DNA from: Litoribaculum gwangyangense
GTDB taxonomy: Bacteria > Bacteroidota > Bacteroidia > Flavobacteriales > Flavobacteriaceae
Direction: 5' to 3'
NCBI RefSeq assembly: GCF_039543505.1
Contig: NZ_BAABJW010000004.1
Span: 479,714 to 543,713 of the forward strand
DNA: 64,000 bases
The notes below the pieces were generated by a model, which was given only the letters and a program-made list of their open reading frames with translations, had not been told where the DNA came from and made no database searches. The position numbers and the translations under genes are program-made. Of this stretch, positions 1 to 9,602 are shown piece by piece (position 1 is the stretch's first letter; each line of letters opens with the position of its first letter).

Positions 1-3000
1 GTTACTGCTCTACAATTTGTATTTATTGGATTTACTACTTCAACCACAATAGTTTGGTTTTCTGAGTTAAGGGGGTTTGGTAAAGTTGAGCTATCTACCA
101 CACTATTCCCATTTTCATCGATGTAATTATAATAAATTTCCATACCCGTTTGCGAACCTAAAATAGTACTTGTGAAAGTTGAAGTGTTGAAAGGATAAAA
201 TCCATCATCGTCAATATCGCCTGCATCACCATCACAAACTATTTGCTGTGCTACTGGATTGGCGGCAGGTTGCTCATCAACAATAAATTCCAGTGTTGTT
301 TCATCATAACATGGCCCATCTGGAGCTAGAGTAGCATTGTTAGTTACCCGAATGGTTATGGTTTGACTGCCGGTTAAAAATGGATTTGGCAGCGGACTTG
401 GTAAAGCGTTTCCATTTTCATCAAAATAAGTTATAGTAAAGTCAGTTGGGTTTTGAGAACCTAATAAATCGCTTTCAACTTGCGAAGTATCAAAAGGAAA
501 ATTACCATCATTATCATCATCACATTGCCTTGGCATATTTATGGGGTTTAAAATAGGTAAGGGTTCAACGGTTAATAAAATATGTGTACCCAAACCAAGA
601 CAATCATTGGCAATGGCACTATCAACCCGAACATAGATAAGTTGTGAATTAGGATATCCTATATTTCGATAATTTGAAGTATTGGTTATTTCATTGACTT
701 CAGCTAAAGCATCGGCTTCATTTCTATAATAGCGCGGTGGTAATGGGTTTTGCCCTGACGGGATAAAACTTAAAATAGTAGCTGTTACATTACTAAAATC
801 AAACGTCGCTATACCATCTCTGTTGTTATTATTTGCTGTATTATTTCCATCAATATCTAAAAAGTCATCACATTGATTGAAAGTAGCCAAAAAGTTTGAG
901 GGAATAGCGGTGGTAGAAACATTCAATTGAATTTGTGCAACGCTGGAACAACCAAATGAAGATTCTATTCTTGCCCAAACCACATCAGAATTAATAGTCC
1001 TATTTTTAAATACCGTTATATTACTAATATAATCAGGACTTGTAATATCACCAGAAATTGCCGCAACTTCCTCTAAAAAATAAGTGAAAGTTTCATTCGT
1101 TGCATTGGTTGAAATTTCATTATTAGCTTCTGTTAAATTAAAGAAACTGAAACCTAAAGTGGCTAAATCGTCATCATCACATTGTATTAAAACAATTGGA
1201 GAGTTCACTACAGGTAATGGATTTACTGTAATTTGAATTTCATCAGAATACAATCCACAACTATTACCATTTCTGTTTAAAAAGGCACGATATAAGTTTC
1301 CATTGAATGCTAAGGGTGTATTGGTGATTAATAAACTGTTGGTTTGGGAATCACTATAAACCGCATTATCAATTATGTTATTCCAATTTACACCATCTGT
1401 AGATACTTGCCATTGTATGGTATCAAAGGTTGAAGAAATCAGCGAAATATTATGGTCTGAACCTTCACAAATTTCAACACTTATAGGTTGGGTTGTTATT
1501 ATGATGGGTGCAGCGGTAATAAAGTTGTTATTTGGTAACAGTGTGTAACCATCAGTTGCCCCAGCCCCAATAACTTTACCATTCATATCCACATCAGAGA
1601 GTGTTGGAGTATTTCCCAATAATCCATTATTATTCAAATCTGTAAAACCAGCTTCAATAACATCATTACAACCATCACCATCACTATCTAAATCTAAATA
1701 AGAAAATATACCATCACCATCGATATCATCCGGAGTGTAGGCTATAAGATTACTGTCAGGAGTAGTTTCTGCTCTGTCCGTCCAACCATTCACCCCAAAC
1801 ACTGGACCATCATCTATGCCTAATGTACCAGTATCTGATAAGAAACTAAATAATGGGTCGGCTTCGTTAATATCATAAATTCCATCATTATCACTATCTA
1901 AATCATAAAAATCTAAAACACCGTCAGTATCGGTATCAATAGGCAATGCATTAATATCAAAAATATCGTCTAATCCATTACCATCTGCATCAATTCCAGA
2001 TAAAGCTACCAATGTAGCTTGGTTTTCAATGATATCAGGAATACCATCGTTGTCACTGTCTAGGTCTAGTTCATCTTTTATACCGTCACCATCCTTATCA
2101 TTTTTGAAACAAGTAAGAGAAACATTAGCTTGAAAATTTGAGGTATCAGTGATGTTCTCCAATCTATGTATGAATGAAAACCCATCCACTTGATTTGCAA
2201 AAAAAGCAAAAGGTGTTGTGCCTAATGGTGAAGGGTTATATTTAAAACGAATTTCTGAACCTGAAATTTGTGTGATACCGGTTTCAAAATCATTTTTAAA
2301 ATTAGAATCAACCAACAGACGGTTATCCGGGTCTATCAAAGTAATATTTTTATTAACAGGGAACACTCTCACAATGAAATATTCACCATCAACCGATGTA
2401 TGGGTGTATGCAGTATCCTCGGATAGTTTAACGTTTACAGATTCATTAAAAACCAAAGAATAATTCCCTTCAGCACTTGTGGCTGGTGCAACATTGCTGG
2501 TGAAGGTTCCAACTGCATTACCAACAAGGGAGACATTTCCACCTGAACTGCTAGTGGGTGTATAAGTTCCTGATGTTATTAATGCATTGGTAGTTGCATC
2601 TTGAAATTCGAGGATTGGATTGATTAAATTATTTAGATTAACAACTACATCACCTCTGGACTCTGTACAGTTTAAAATACCATCATTGTCATTGTCTATA
2701 TCCAAATTATCAATAATACCATCGTTATCAATATCATCTGGACAAATACTAACTGGAACTTCAACAGATTCAAGTGTTTCTCCTGTGCAGGTTATGGTAC
2801 CCACCAATTTATATCGCGCAGGAATTGTAGGCGTTATAGATGCTACATTTAATGATCCTGGAACGGATTGAAAACCAGAGCCGCTTCCGTCATCAAAAAA
2901 CCATTCAAAGATATCAAAGTTTTGTGCGTTTGCTGCTTCTAGTGTGATGTTAGGAATACAATTGCCTAAGGCCGCAAGTTGTGCATCGAAGTTTATTTCT

Positions 3001-4388
3001 GGATTTGTGGGGAATCCAGAGTAGAAACTTCCTGATGTAGCGGCACCATTTTGGTTAAAATAAGCCACATACAATTCGTCATTTCCTTGAACAGAGATAT
3101 TTCCACTCAATCCAGTAATTCTGTAAGTCACATAATCATTTTTTCCATCTACGTTATTAGGACCAGTAGTACTATAGTTGGATAAAGGTAAATTGTTAAT
3201 TGTTACCGATGCACCCACTTTTGTAACAACAGAAACACCTCCACTATAAATTGTATTACCAATTAAATCGATATTTGCGATATTGTCAATATTACCTCTG
3301 GTTTCACAACTTAAAGGTGGTACAAATAGCATTTCCTGATTCGCTTCACTATTCCCACCAATTCCTTGGTAAGCAAATACGTCTTCAGAGGTGGCTACAT
3401 ACATATTGCCACTTGCATTGTAGTTATTTCCTTCAATGAGGTAATAATCTCCTGCATTTATTGTTGCTATCGGGGCATTACCATTAATGCTAATTGAAGT
3501 GTTGTTTGAGTGTGCAACAATGAGTACGTTTTCCCAACCGTCTGCTCCTCCACCTCTAACAAAAATATATTCTCTTCCTACTTTTGATAATCCAGCAATT
3601 TGATCTATACCATAGTCCCTTGCTCCTCCATTATGAAAACTTCCATTTGCAGAACCGCAGTTTACAACGATTGGTTTATCTGAAGACACTAAACAACCAA
3701 TTAAACCATCTCGGTTTACAGGTGTGGCAAAACTATTGGTGGCAATTGTATAACTCTCTCCTTCATTCAAAGAGATATTATTTATAGGAGTTGTACCAGT
3801 GTAGTTTAAAATGTTTAAACCAGCAGGTAAATCATTAAAATTAACTACTGTATTGTCTTCTGTAGCCATAACAGAAACAAAATTCAAGTAATTGTCTTGA
3901 GGGTTTTCATTAGTAAACGATCCAACTCTAAATGCTGTTCCTAATGCAGAAAGACCTTTACTAACCAAAGCCCCTGCCTGAGCACCAGAAGTGGCACCAT
4001 TCATTCGTATAGATACATATATAGGGGCTTCTGCTTCAATAATATACCCTCTGTTTGATGTTACCACGCTTGTTTGACCAGAAGGTATAAATAGTTGGTT
4101 GTCACCACTGTTATTTCCTGTTATTTCAATTATAGTTGGTATGGCATTAGAAACCGTTCCAGTAATATTTGAAGATATTGGTTGTCCTAATTGCCTTATT
4201 ACAAAAGGCACATTTTGGCTGGAAGGTGTTGAAATATAAATATATTGATCTTGAGGTAATGAACTGTTAGAATCTGCATAGGTTAGTGGTGGTATATAAT
4301 GTGTTTTACTTAATTGAGAAAACCCGAAAAAAGTAATAAAAAATGTTATGATAAAGAATACTCTTTTTTTAACTAAAAGTTTTCCCAT
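1..4388 (-). CDS. Giant secreted multi-repeat protein, 3' end outside window (partial)
   Basis: The frame is open from an ATG at 4388 to base 1, at least 1462 codons, with no stop, so the C-terminus is missing. A Sec signal peptide (MGKLLVKKRVFF to FGFSQ, about 25 residues) is followed by a ~400-residue region resembling the bacterial IgGFc-binding-protein N-terminal domain. Next come thrombospondin type 3-like calcium-binding repeats (DIDNDGIIDNLDIDNDNDG and further copies), an Ig-like stretch, and at least four copies of a ~95-residue repeat opening with CDD/CDGD and containing 'IYVR' and 'NP.P'. The next two genes carry the same repeat and end in T9SS type B domains, so a similar C-terminus is expected off the left edge; that is inference. 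The likely role is a surface-exposed or secreted adhesin. No catalytic motif was seen. Confidence 0.88.
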   Translation of the reverse strand, partial: MGKLLVKKRVFFIITFFITFFGFSQLSKTHYIPPLTYADSNSSLPQDQYIYISTPSSQNVPFVIRQLGQPISSNITGTVSNAIPTIIEITGNNSGDNQLFIPSGQTSVVTSNRGYIIEAEAPIYVSIRMNGATSGAQAGALVSKGLSALGTAFRVGSFTNENPQDNYLNFVSVMATEDNTVVNFNDLPAGLNILNYTGTTPINNISLNEGESYTIATNSFATPVNRDGLIGCLVSSDKPIVVNCGSANGSFHNGGARDYGIDQIAGLSKVGREYIFVRGGGADGWENVLIVAHSNNTSISINGNAPIATINAGDYYLIEGNNYNASGNMYVATSEDVFAYQGIGGNSEANQEMLFVPPLSCETRGNIDNIANIDLIGNTIYSGGVSVVTKVGASVTINNLPLSNYSTTGPNNVDGKNDYVTYRITGLSGNISVQGNDELYVAYFNQNGAATSGSFYSGFPTNPEINFDAQLAALGNCIPNITLEAANAQNFDIFEWFFDDGSGSGFQSVPGSLNVASITPTIPARYKLVGTITCTGETLESVEVPVSICPDDIDNDGIIDNLDIDNDNDGILNCTESRGDVVVNLNNLINPILEFQDATTNALITSGTYTPTSSSGGNVSLVGNAVGTFTSNVAPATSAEGNYSLVFNESVNVKLSEDTAYTHTSVDGEYFIVRVFPVNKNITLIDPDNRLLVDSNFKNDFETGITQISGSEIRFKYNPSPLGTTPFAFFANQVDGFSFIHRLENITDTSNFQANVSLTCFKNDKDGDGIKDELDLDSDNDGIPDIIENQATLVALSGIDADGNGLDDIFDINALPIDTDTDGVLDFYDLDSDNDGIYDINEADPLFSFLSDTGTLGIDDGPVFGVNGWTDRAETTPDSNLIAYTPDDIDGDGIFSYLDLDSDGDGCNDVIEAGFTDLNNNGLLGNTPTLSDVDMNGKVIGAGATDGYTLLPNNNFITAAPIIITTQPISVEICEGSDHNISLISSTFDTIQWQVSTDGVNWNNIIDNAVYSDSQTNSLLITNTPLAFNGNLYRAFLNRNGNSCGLYSDEIQITVNPLPVVNSPIVLIQCDDDDLATLGFSFFNLTEANNEISTNATNETFTYFLEEVAAISGDITSPDYISNITVFKNRTINSDVVWARIESSFGCSSVAQIQLNVSTTAIPSNFLATFNQCDDFLDIDGNNTANNNNRDGIATFDFSNVTATILSFIPSGQNPLPPRYYRNEADALAEVNEITNTSNYRNIGYPNSQLIYVRVDSAIANDCLGLGTHILLTVEPLPILNPINMPRQCDDDNDGNFPFDTSQVESDLLGSQNPTDFTITYFDENGNALPSPLPNPFLTGSQTITIRVTNNATLAPDGPCYDETTLEFIVDEQPAANPVAQQIVCDGDAGDIDDDGFYPFNTSTFTSTILGSQTGMEIYYNYIDENGNSVVDSSTLPNPLNSENQTIVVEVVNPINTNCRAV

Positions 4389-4426
4389 TGTTGTTGATGT
4401 TTCTCTCTGTATTAAACTAAAAATAA

Positions 4427-4530
4427 TCTCTAAAATATGCTAATTAAACATATTAGACTGAAAAAATACTTCATGGTTTATTCTTTTTAGATGAAAGCAT
4501 AAAAAAGGTAGTTTATAAGTATTTTAGAGA
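4427..4530. repeat. 11-bp inverted repeat between two giant genes
   Basis: TCTCTAAAATA at 4427-4437 is matched by its exact complement TATTTTAGAGA at 4520-4530, with 82 bases between. It fills the gap between two minus-strand genes. There is no strong T-run beside either arm, so it is not a standard terminator. Chance pairing in AT-rich DNA is possible. Confidence 0.4.
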
Positions 4531-4553
4531 GAAATTTTAGAGTTAAAAAGTAT

Positions 4554-7500
4554 TTATCTTTTTAAGGCAAAATGTCCCTTTACCTCAAAAGATTCTCCAT
4601 TTTGAATCACATTAGCAACAAACCAATAATCATCTGAAGGCATATTTTGCCCATTAAAAGTACCATCCCAACCAACGGATGTATGCGGTAATGTTTTTAA
4701 GAGTTTTCCATACCTGTTATAAATATACACAATGGTTCCCGGTATTTCGCTTATGCCAACTATATGCCATGTATCAAAAATGGCATCATTATTTGGTGTG
4801 AAAAATTTAGGGATATCTATCACAACGACTTCGGTGGTAACATCTTTACAACCATTTAAGTCTCTAATTGTAATGATGTGAAGACCATATGTTACATTTT
4901 CAAAAACATTGGAAGTTTGTGGTTCACCATCATCTAAAATAAACACATAATCACCTATGCCACTAATATCTATGGTGATGCTATTTGGGTCGGCAAAATC
5001 AACTTTAGTCGTAAAGTTTATATTGGCATTTTCCGATTCAATAACGGTAAAGTTTTTTGTATAAGAACAGTCGTTAGAATTACTATTGGGTGTTGTTGCC
5101 GTAACAAAATAATCCCCAATTTGGTTTGGATTATCTAATTGAATTTGTGATGTGGTAGCTCCAGTTGACCATAAATACGTGTCATCTGGATTTCCTGTGT
5201 AAGCATCAATAATTAAGGGTAAATCGTTGATACATAATGGCACAAAATCGTCTATAGGAATAATTGGTAAGGGGTTTACATAAATTGTAAATTGAGTTAC
5301 ATCGAAGCAACCTGTATTGTTGTTTTCCAATCTAGCAAAAATAATTTCCTCATTGAAACCGGAATGGGTAAGTGACAAGGGATTCGTTTTAGTATTAGCG
5401 TCATTAATATCGCTATAGTAAGTGATGGTATAATCTAAAGGACTTAATGAACCTAAAATTGCACTGTTTTGAGATAACAAATTAAAGTCTAAAAAACCAT
5501 CAAAATCGTCATCGCAATCTATTAAGTCAAAAGGTGTATTAGAAACTGGATTTGGATTTATTTGTAAATTGAAAGAAGTCGTAATATGGCAACCTGTTGA
5601 AATATCTGAGACTCTAATATAAATAGTGTGGTTATTTAATGTATAGTTATAAATATTATTTAATGGTGATAAATTGTCATCTGCATCATTAAAAGCATTA
5701 TGGAACGATATGTTTACTGAAGACGTATCATCTACAACCAAAGCGTTTATTAATGATAAATTATATGTATCTGTTTCATTATCACATATTTCAATGGTTC
5801 CTATGGTGTTAATTGGTGGAGGTAAATTGACGATAAGATCGAGGGAGTTAATACTATAACAACCAGTTAATAAATTCACTACTTTAATATAAACTGTTTG
5901 GGTATTTGAAATGAATGCCGTTGGATTTGGAATTTCATTTGTATTATCCCTGCCATCGTTTGGGTTGATATCTGATAAATTTTCAAAATAATTGACACTC
6001 AAATTACTTTGAACTCTATCTAGAATCTGAAAATCGGCGGTTGTTAAATCAAAAGTTGTAAAACCATCATAATCTGCATCGCATTCAATTAATGGAGCGG
6101 TAACTTCAGTTATATCAGGAGTTGCAATAATGTTGATTCCAAGCTCCTCTACTATATAGCATAATGAATCGTCACTTTCTATCCTAACATAAAGACTTTG
6201 AGGATTGGTAACATTGGTATAGGTAGCTGGTAAAGGGTTGGAATTATTTCCAGCATCTATGGGATTTAAATGAAAAGAAATATTCAACTCATCAGGCGAG
6301 GTTAGTTTTATTTCTTCAGCTTTTGCCGCTAAATCGAATTCATTTCTACCATCATTACTATCATCATCACAAACAAGATAATCTATAATAGGGTCGTAAA
6401 TAGGGTCTGGAGCTACTTGTATGATTATGGAAGAGGTGTTAAAACAACTTGGATCCGTTGTGTTTTCAACTCGAACATAGATGGTTTGAGGACTGGAAAT
6501 GTTCTGGTACAAACTATTTTTATCAATAGCATTTGCTAAATTACCATTGGTAGCATCTATTGGATCTTCAAAATAATAAACTTCTTTTCCTGTTTGTCCA
6601 TTTAAAATTGCAGGGTCATTCTCTACTAGTAAGAAGTCTGCAAAAGAATCTCCATCATCTTCACAAACTTTAAATTCTATACCTGAAGGTATTACAGGTG
6701 ATGTATTTATAATGGCTTCAAAAAACTCAATAGCATAACATCCAGTACCACTAACAATATCCTCAATACGAATATATATGGTTTGAGTATTCGTGTTATA
6801 GGCGTCTCTGTTTGATGTAGGAATCATATTGGTATTATTGTTGGCGTCATCGAGTGAGGTGAAAAAATCAATTTGTAAGCCTGAGGTGCTAGGAACTATC
6901 TCAGGTATTTTATCATTAAGGTTTATAATTGAAAAACCATCTGGGTTGCCATCAGTTGTATCACAAATAATGATATCGCTTGGTGTGGTGGTTGATGGTG
7001 CAACTAATACTTCAATTTGAAATGGATTAACTGTTGCACATCCAGAATTGATACTTTCTATTCTAGCGTAAAGGGTTTCAATTGAGTTTGTGTTATTATA
7101 AAAAGGCGGTAATTGGTTTGCAATGTTATTGATGTCTGCGTCTGTTGGATTATCAAAATAGGTTACAGTAAAGTTTATGTTACCATTTGTTATGATATCA
7201 TCCAATGAATGTAAATCAATGCTGGCAATACCGTCGTCATCGTTATCACAATAAGGTAAAACAACATTATCAAATAACAATATGGGGTTTACCAATAAAG
7301 TTATTTCCGTGTTTTCAATACACTCACCATTATCAATTCTTATATATAAAACTTGTGGACTAACCGCTGGATATAATTGTGATTTATCTAATGCATTTGT
7401 ATTGCTATCTCTATCGGCCTCAGTTTCAAAAAATGTCACGGTAATTGTACCGGGTAAATCATTTGCTATATTGTTTTGTACAACAAATAAATCAAATAAT

Positions 7501-9464
7501 AATGTGTCATTTACATCATCATTATCATCACAAAGTGCAAAGTCACCTGTATCTGTTCCTGTCAATAATAAATTGGTATGTATTTCAAAAGGAACAATCG
7601 AGTAGCAACCAGAGGCATTATCAACAATTCTTAGATAAAGTGTTGCAGAACCAGGTTCATTAATGGCATTGGTGTACTGGTAATTTGATTCGTCAGCAAT
7701 GATGTTATCACCAGTTTCGGCATCTGCAAAACTAATGTGAAATGTTGTAGTAACACCTGTTAAACCATTTAAGATATCATCAATCACTTCAGTTAAATCA
7801 AATGTAGCATTTCCATCAAGGTCGCGATCACAAGCATCAAGGTATTGTGTATCTCTATTTACGATGGGGCTTATGGTAACATTAACATTTAATACGGTGG
7901 TAGTTACACAGCCAGTAACAGTATCTACTATTCTTACGTAAACTAAATCTGTAGGGCTATTGGAATTGATATATGGGATAGGTATAGGGTTGTTACCAGA
8001 ATTGGCATCTAACATATTGTAGTGGTAGGTAACAAATAAGTTGTTGTTTCCATTTGTTATTTCGTCATTCTTTTCAGATAAATATATAACTGCAAAACCA
8101 TCAGGGAAATCATCAGTATCACAAACTTCCAAAGGGGTTGGGTTTACTATATTGGGTATTGGGTTTACTATTAAATTAAATGTAGTGTATGAATAGCAAT
8201 TACTGTCCAGATCATCTATTCTAACATAAATGGTTTGAGGATTTGTGGTATTGGCAATTGGTGTAAGTATGGGATTAGTATTGCTCCTTGCATCAGCATC
8301 AGAAAAATGATAGGAAAAATCATAATTGGTAAAGGGAATATTAGCAATTAATTCGGAATCTTTTAAGCTAAGGTCAAATATTTCAATTTCATCAGTAGAG
8401 TCATCACATAATTCAAAATTACTAATAGCACTTATAGGTTCTTCAGTATTTAAAACAACAATAATTTCATCTTCCTCTAAACAATTTGAACCATTAACTG
8501 GCACTGAAACTTCAACTCTATATGTGCCGTCCTGAACAGCATTAAATGTCGCATTAGTTGCTCCAGAAATTAAAATACCATTTCTGTACCAAGCATATGA
8601 TGCTAAAGGATTTTGTAAATCAGCATTTAATGTCACAGAGCCTGCACAAGTTTCAATATCTGGACCCAAGTCTAGAATCCTAAAACTATCTCCTTCTATA
8701 AATACCGCTGAATCAAAAGTCCCATCTGTTTGGTCGGCAATAATTAATTTGATGTGATATGTTACATTAGGGACAATGCTTCCAGAAGCAGTTAACACGG
8801 TTGTTCTCCCATTGTAATTGGTATCTCCAATATTGTAACCATCAAAATATTGATCGTTCTCAGCAGCACAAACTCCAAAAATTTCATCGTGAATGGTGTT
8901 GGTGTTTACCGGTGTAGTGGTTCCAGGAACTAATGCAATGTTTTGGTAAGGATTTGTAGTACCTGCTTCTCTTATAAGAAAGACAAAACCATCGGAGAAT
9001 TGGCATGGATTTATACCAAAATATTCTTCAGAAGCCAATAGATAATTGAACTGAAATTGATTTGAGATCGATACAAAATCAAATTCAATAGATGTCGCAT
9101 TCACCGTATTGGTTATACCTAGGGCGGTTTCCAAATCAGGGTCTGTTCCCCAAGTGGAAGAACCTTCACTTAAAGTTGGTGTTCTAACTGCATTACCTCC
9201 AGATGCTGCAGCGCCTGTAGAAAGCATGATACCATTTTCAAAAGGAAAATTGGAGCCAGCTCTTTCAAAATAGGCGTAACTGTTTAATCCTGTTGAATTA
9301 CCATTAACCGATGAACTAATATTTGAAATATCGACACAACCATCAACCAAATTATTCTGGATAAGAGCCTCTAAACCCACACTATCATCTACAGAAATTT
9401 GTTGAGAAAAAGCAAAATTACTACTGCATATACATATAATTAAGATGTAGTAAAAAAATCTCAT
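4554..9464 (-). CDS. T9SS type B secreted protein with choice-of-anchor L domain and 11 tandem repeats
   Basis: This 1636-residue protein starts with a signal peptide ending FAFSQ. An N-terminal region of about 250 residues has the 'LLASEEYFG', 'SDGFVFLI' and 'IHDEIFG' features of choice-of-anchor L domains. An Ig-like segment follows, then about eleven tandem repeats of ~95 residues, each opening with CD(x)DxDG or CDD and closing with 'YVRI..xxTGCY..' and 'NP.P'. After a last Ig/PKD-like segment comes a C-terminal CHU_C (T9SS type B sorting) domain with 'PKFFTPNNDAIFDTW', 'YNRYGKLL', 'GWDGTFNG' and 'LPSDDYWF'-like motifs. In this family the domain directs export through the type IX system. 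The acidic repeat heads suggest calcium binding, which is inference. It lies between two relatives on the same strand. Confidence 0.92.
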   Translation of the reverse strand: MRFFYYILIICICSSNFAFSQQISVDDSVGLEALIQNNLVDGCVDISNISSSVNGNSTGLNSYAYFERAGSNFPFENGIMLSTGAAASGGNAVRTPTLSEGSSTWGTDPDLETALGITNTVNATSIEFDFVSISNQFQFNYLLASEEYFGINPCQFSDGFVFLIREAGTTNPYQNIALVPGTTTPVNTNTIHDEIFGVCAAENDQYFDGYNIGDTNYNGRTTVLTASGSIVPNVTYHIKLIIADQTDGTFDSAVFIEGDSFRILDLGPDIETCAGSVTLNADLQNPLASYAWYRNGILISGATNATFNAVQDGTYRVEVSVPVNGSNCLEEDEIIVVLNTEEPISAISNFELCDDSTDEIEIFDLSLKDSELIANIPFTNYDFSYHFSDADARSNTNPILTPIANTTNPQTIYVRIDDLDSNCYSYTTFNLIVNPIPNIVNPTPLEVCDTDDFPDGFAVIYLSEKNDEITNGNNNLFVTYHYNMLDANSGNNPIPIPYINSNSPTDLVYVRIVDTVTGCVTTTVLNVNVTISPIVNRDTQYLDACDRDLDGNATFDLTEVIDDILNGLTGVTTTFHISFADAETGDNIIADESNYQYTNAINEPGSATLYLRIVDNASGCYSIVPFEIHTNLLLTGTDTGDFALCDDNDDVNDTLLFDLFVVQNNIANDLPGTITVTFFETEADRDSNTNALDKSQLYPAVSPQVLYIRIDNGECIENTEITLLVNPILLFDNVVLPYCDNDDDGIASIDLHSLDDIITNGNINFTVTYFDNPTDADINNIANQLPPFYNNTNSIETLYARIESINSGCATVNPFQIEVLVAPSTTTPSDIIICDTTDGNPDGFSIINLNDKIPEIVPSTSGLQIDFFTSLDDANNNTNMIPTSNRDAYNTNTQTIYIRIEDIVSGTGCYAIEFFEAIINTSPVIPSGIEFKVCEDDGDSFADFLLVENDPAILNGQTGKEVYYFEDPIDATNGNLANAIDKNSLYQNISSPQTIYVRVENTTDPSCFNTSSIIIQVAPDPIYDPIIDYLVCDDDSNDGRNEFDLAAKAEEIKLTSPDELNISFHLNPIDAGNNSNPLPATYTNVTNPQSLYVRIESDDSLCYIVEELGINIIATPDITEVTAPLIECDADYDGFTTFDLTTADFQILDRVQSNLSVNYFENLSDINPNDGRDNTNEIPNPTAFISNTQTVYIKVVNLLTGCYSINSLDLIVNLPPPINTIGTIEICDNETDTYNLSLINALVVDDTSSVNISFHNAFNDADDNLSPLNNIYNYTLNNHTIYIRVSDISTGCHITTSFNLQINPNPVSNTPFDLIDCDDDFDGFLDFNLLSQNSAILGSLSPLDYTITYYSDINDANTKTNPLSLTHSGFNEEIIFARLENNNTGCFDVTQFTIYVNPLPIIPIDDFVPLCINDLPLIIDAYTGNPDDTYLWSTGATTSQIQLDNPNQIGDYFVTATTPNSNSNDCSYTKNFTVIESENANINFTTKVDFADPNSITIDISGIGDYVFILDDGEPQTSNVFENVTYGLHIITIRDLNGCKDVTTEVVVIDIPKFFTPNNDAIFDTWHIVGISEIPGTIVYIYNRYGKLLKTLPHTSVGWDGTFNGQNMPSDDYWFVANVIQNGESFEVKGHFALKR

Positions 9465-9507
9465 AGATTGTAGGCTTTTCTATTTGGGTTTATTTGGTGA
9501 AAATTAA

Positions 9508-9522
9508 TCCTTTATTAAAGGA
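9508..9522. repeat. 15-nt perfect palindrome upstream of 4554-9464 gene
   Basis: TCCTTTATTAAAGGA is a 7-bp perfect inverted repeat with a one-base centre, 44 bases upstream of the 1636-residue protein's start. It could be an operator. As an RNA hairpin the loop is too tight, and no T-run follows it. Confidence 0.35.
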
Positions 9523-9602
9523 AAAATTTAAACGAAATGTAGATTTTTTTTTATTTAAACCCAAAAATATTAGGGTAAATACAATTTAATTGGTTGTTTC
9601 GT

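Noticed and set aside
7282..7663. Plus-strand frames of 60-110 codons inside the giant minus-strand genes
   Set aside because: They lie opposite repeat-rich coding sequence, lack starts with context, and match no protein type.
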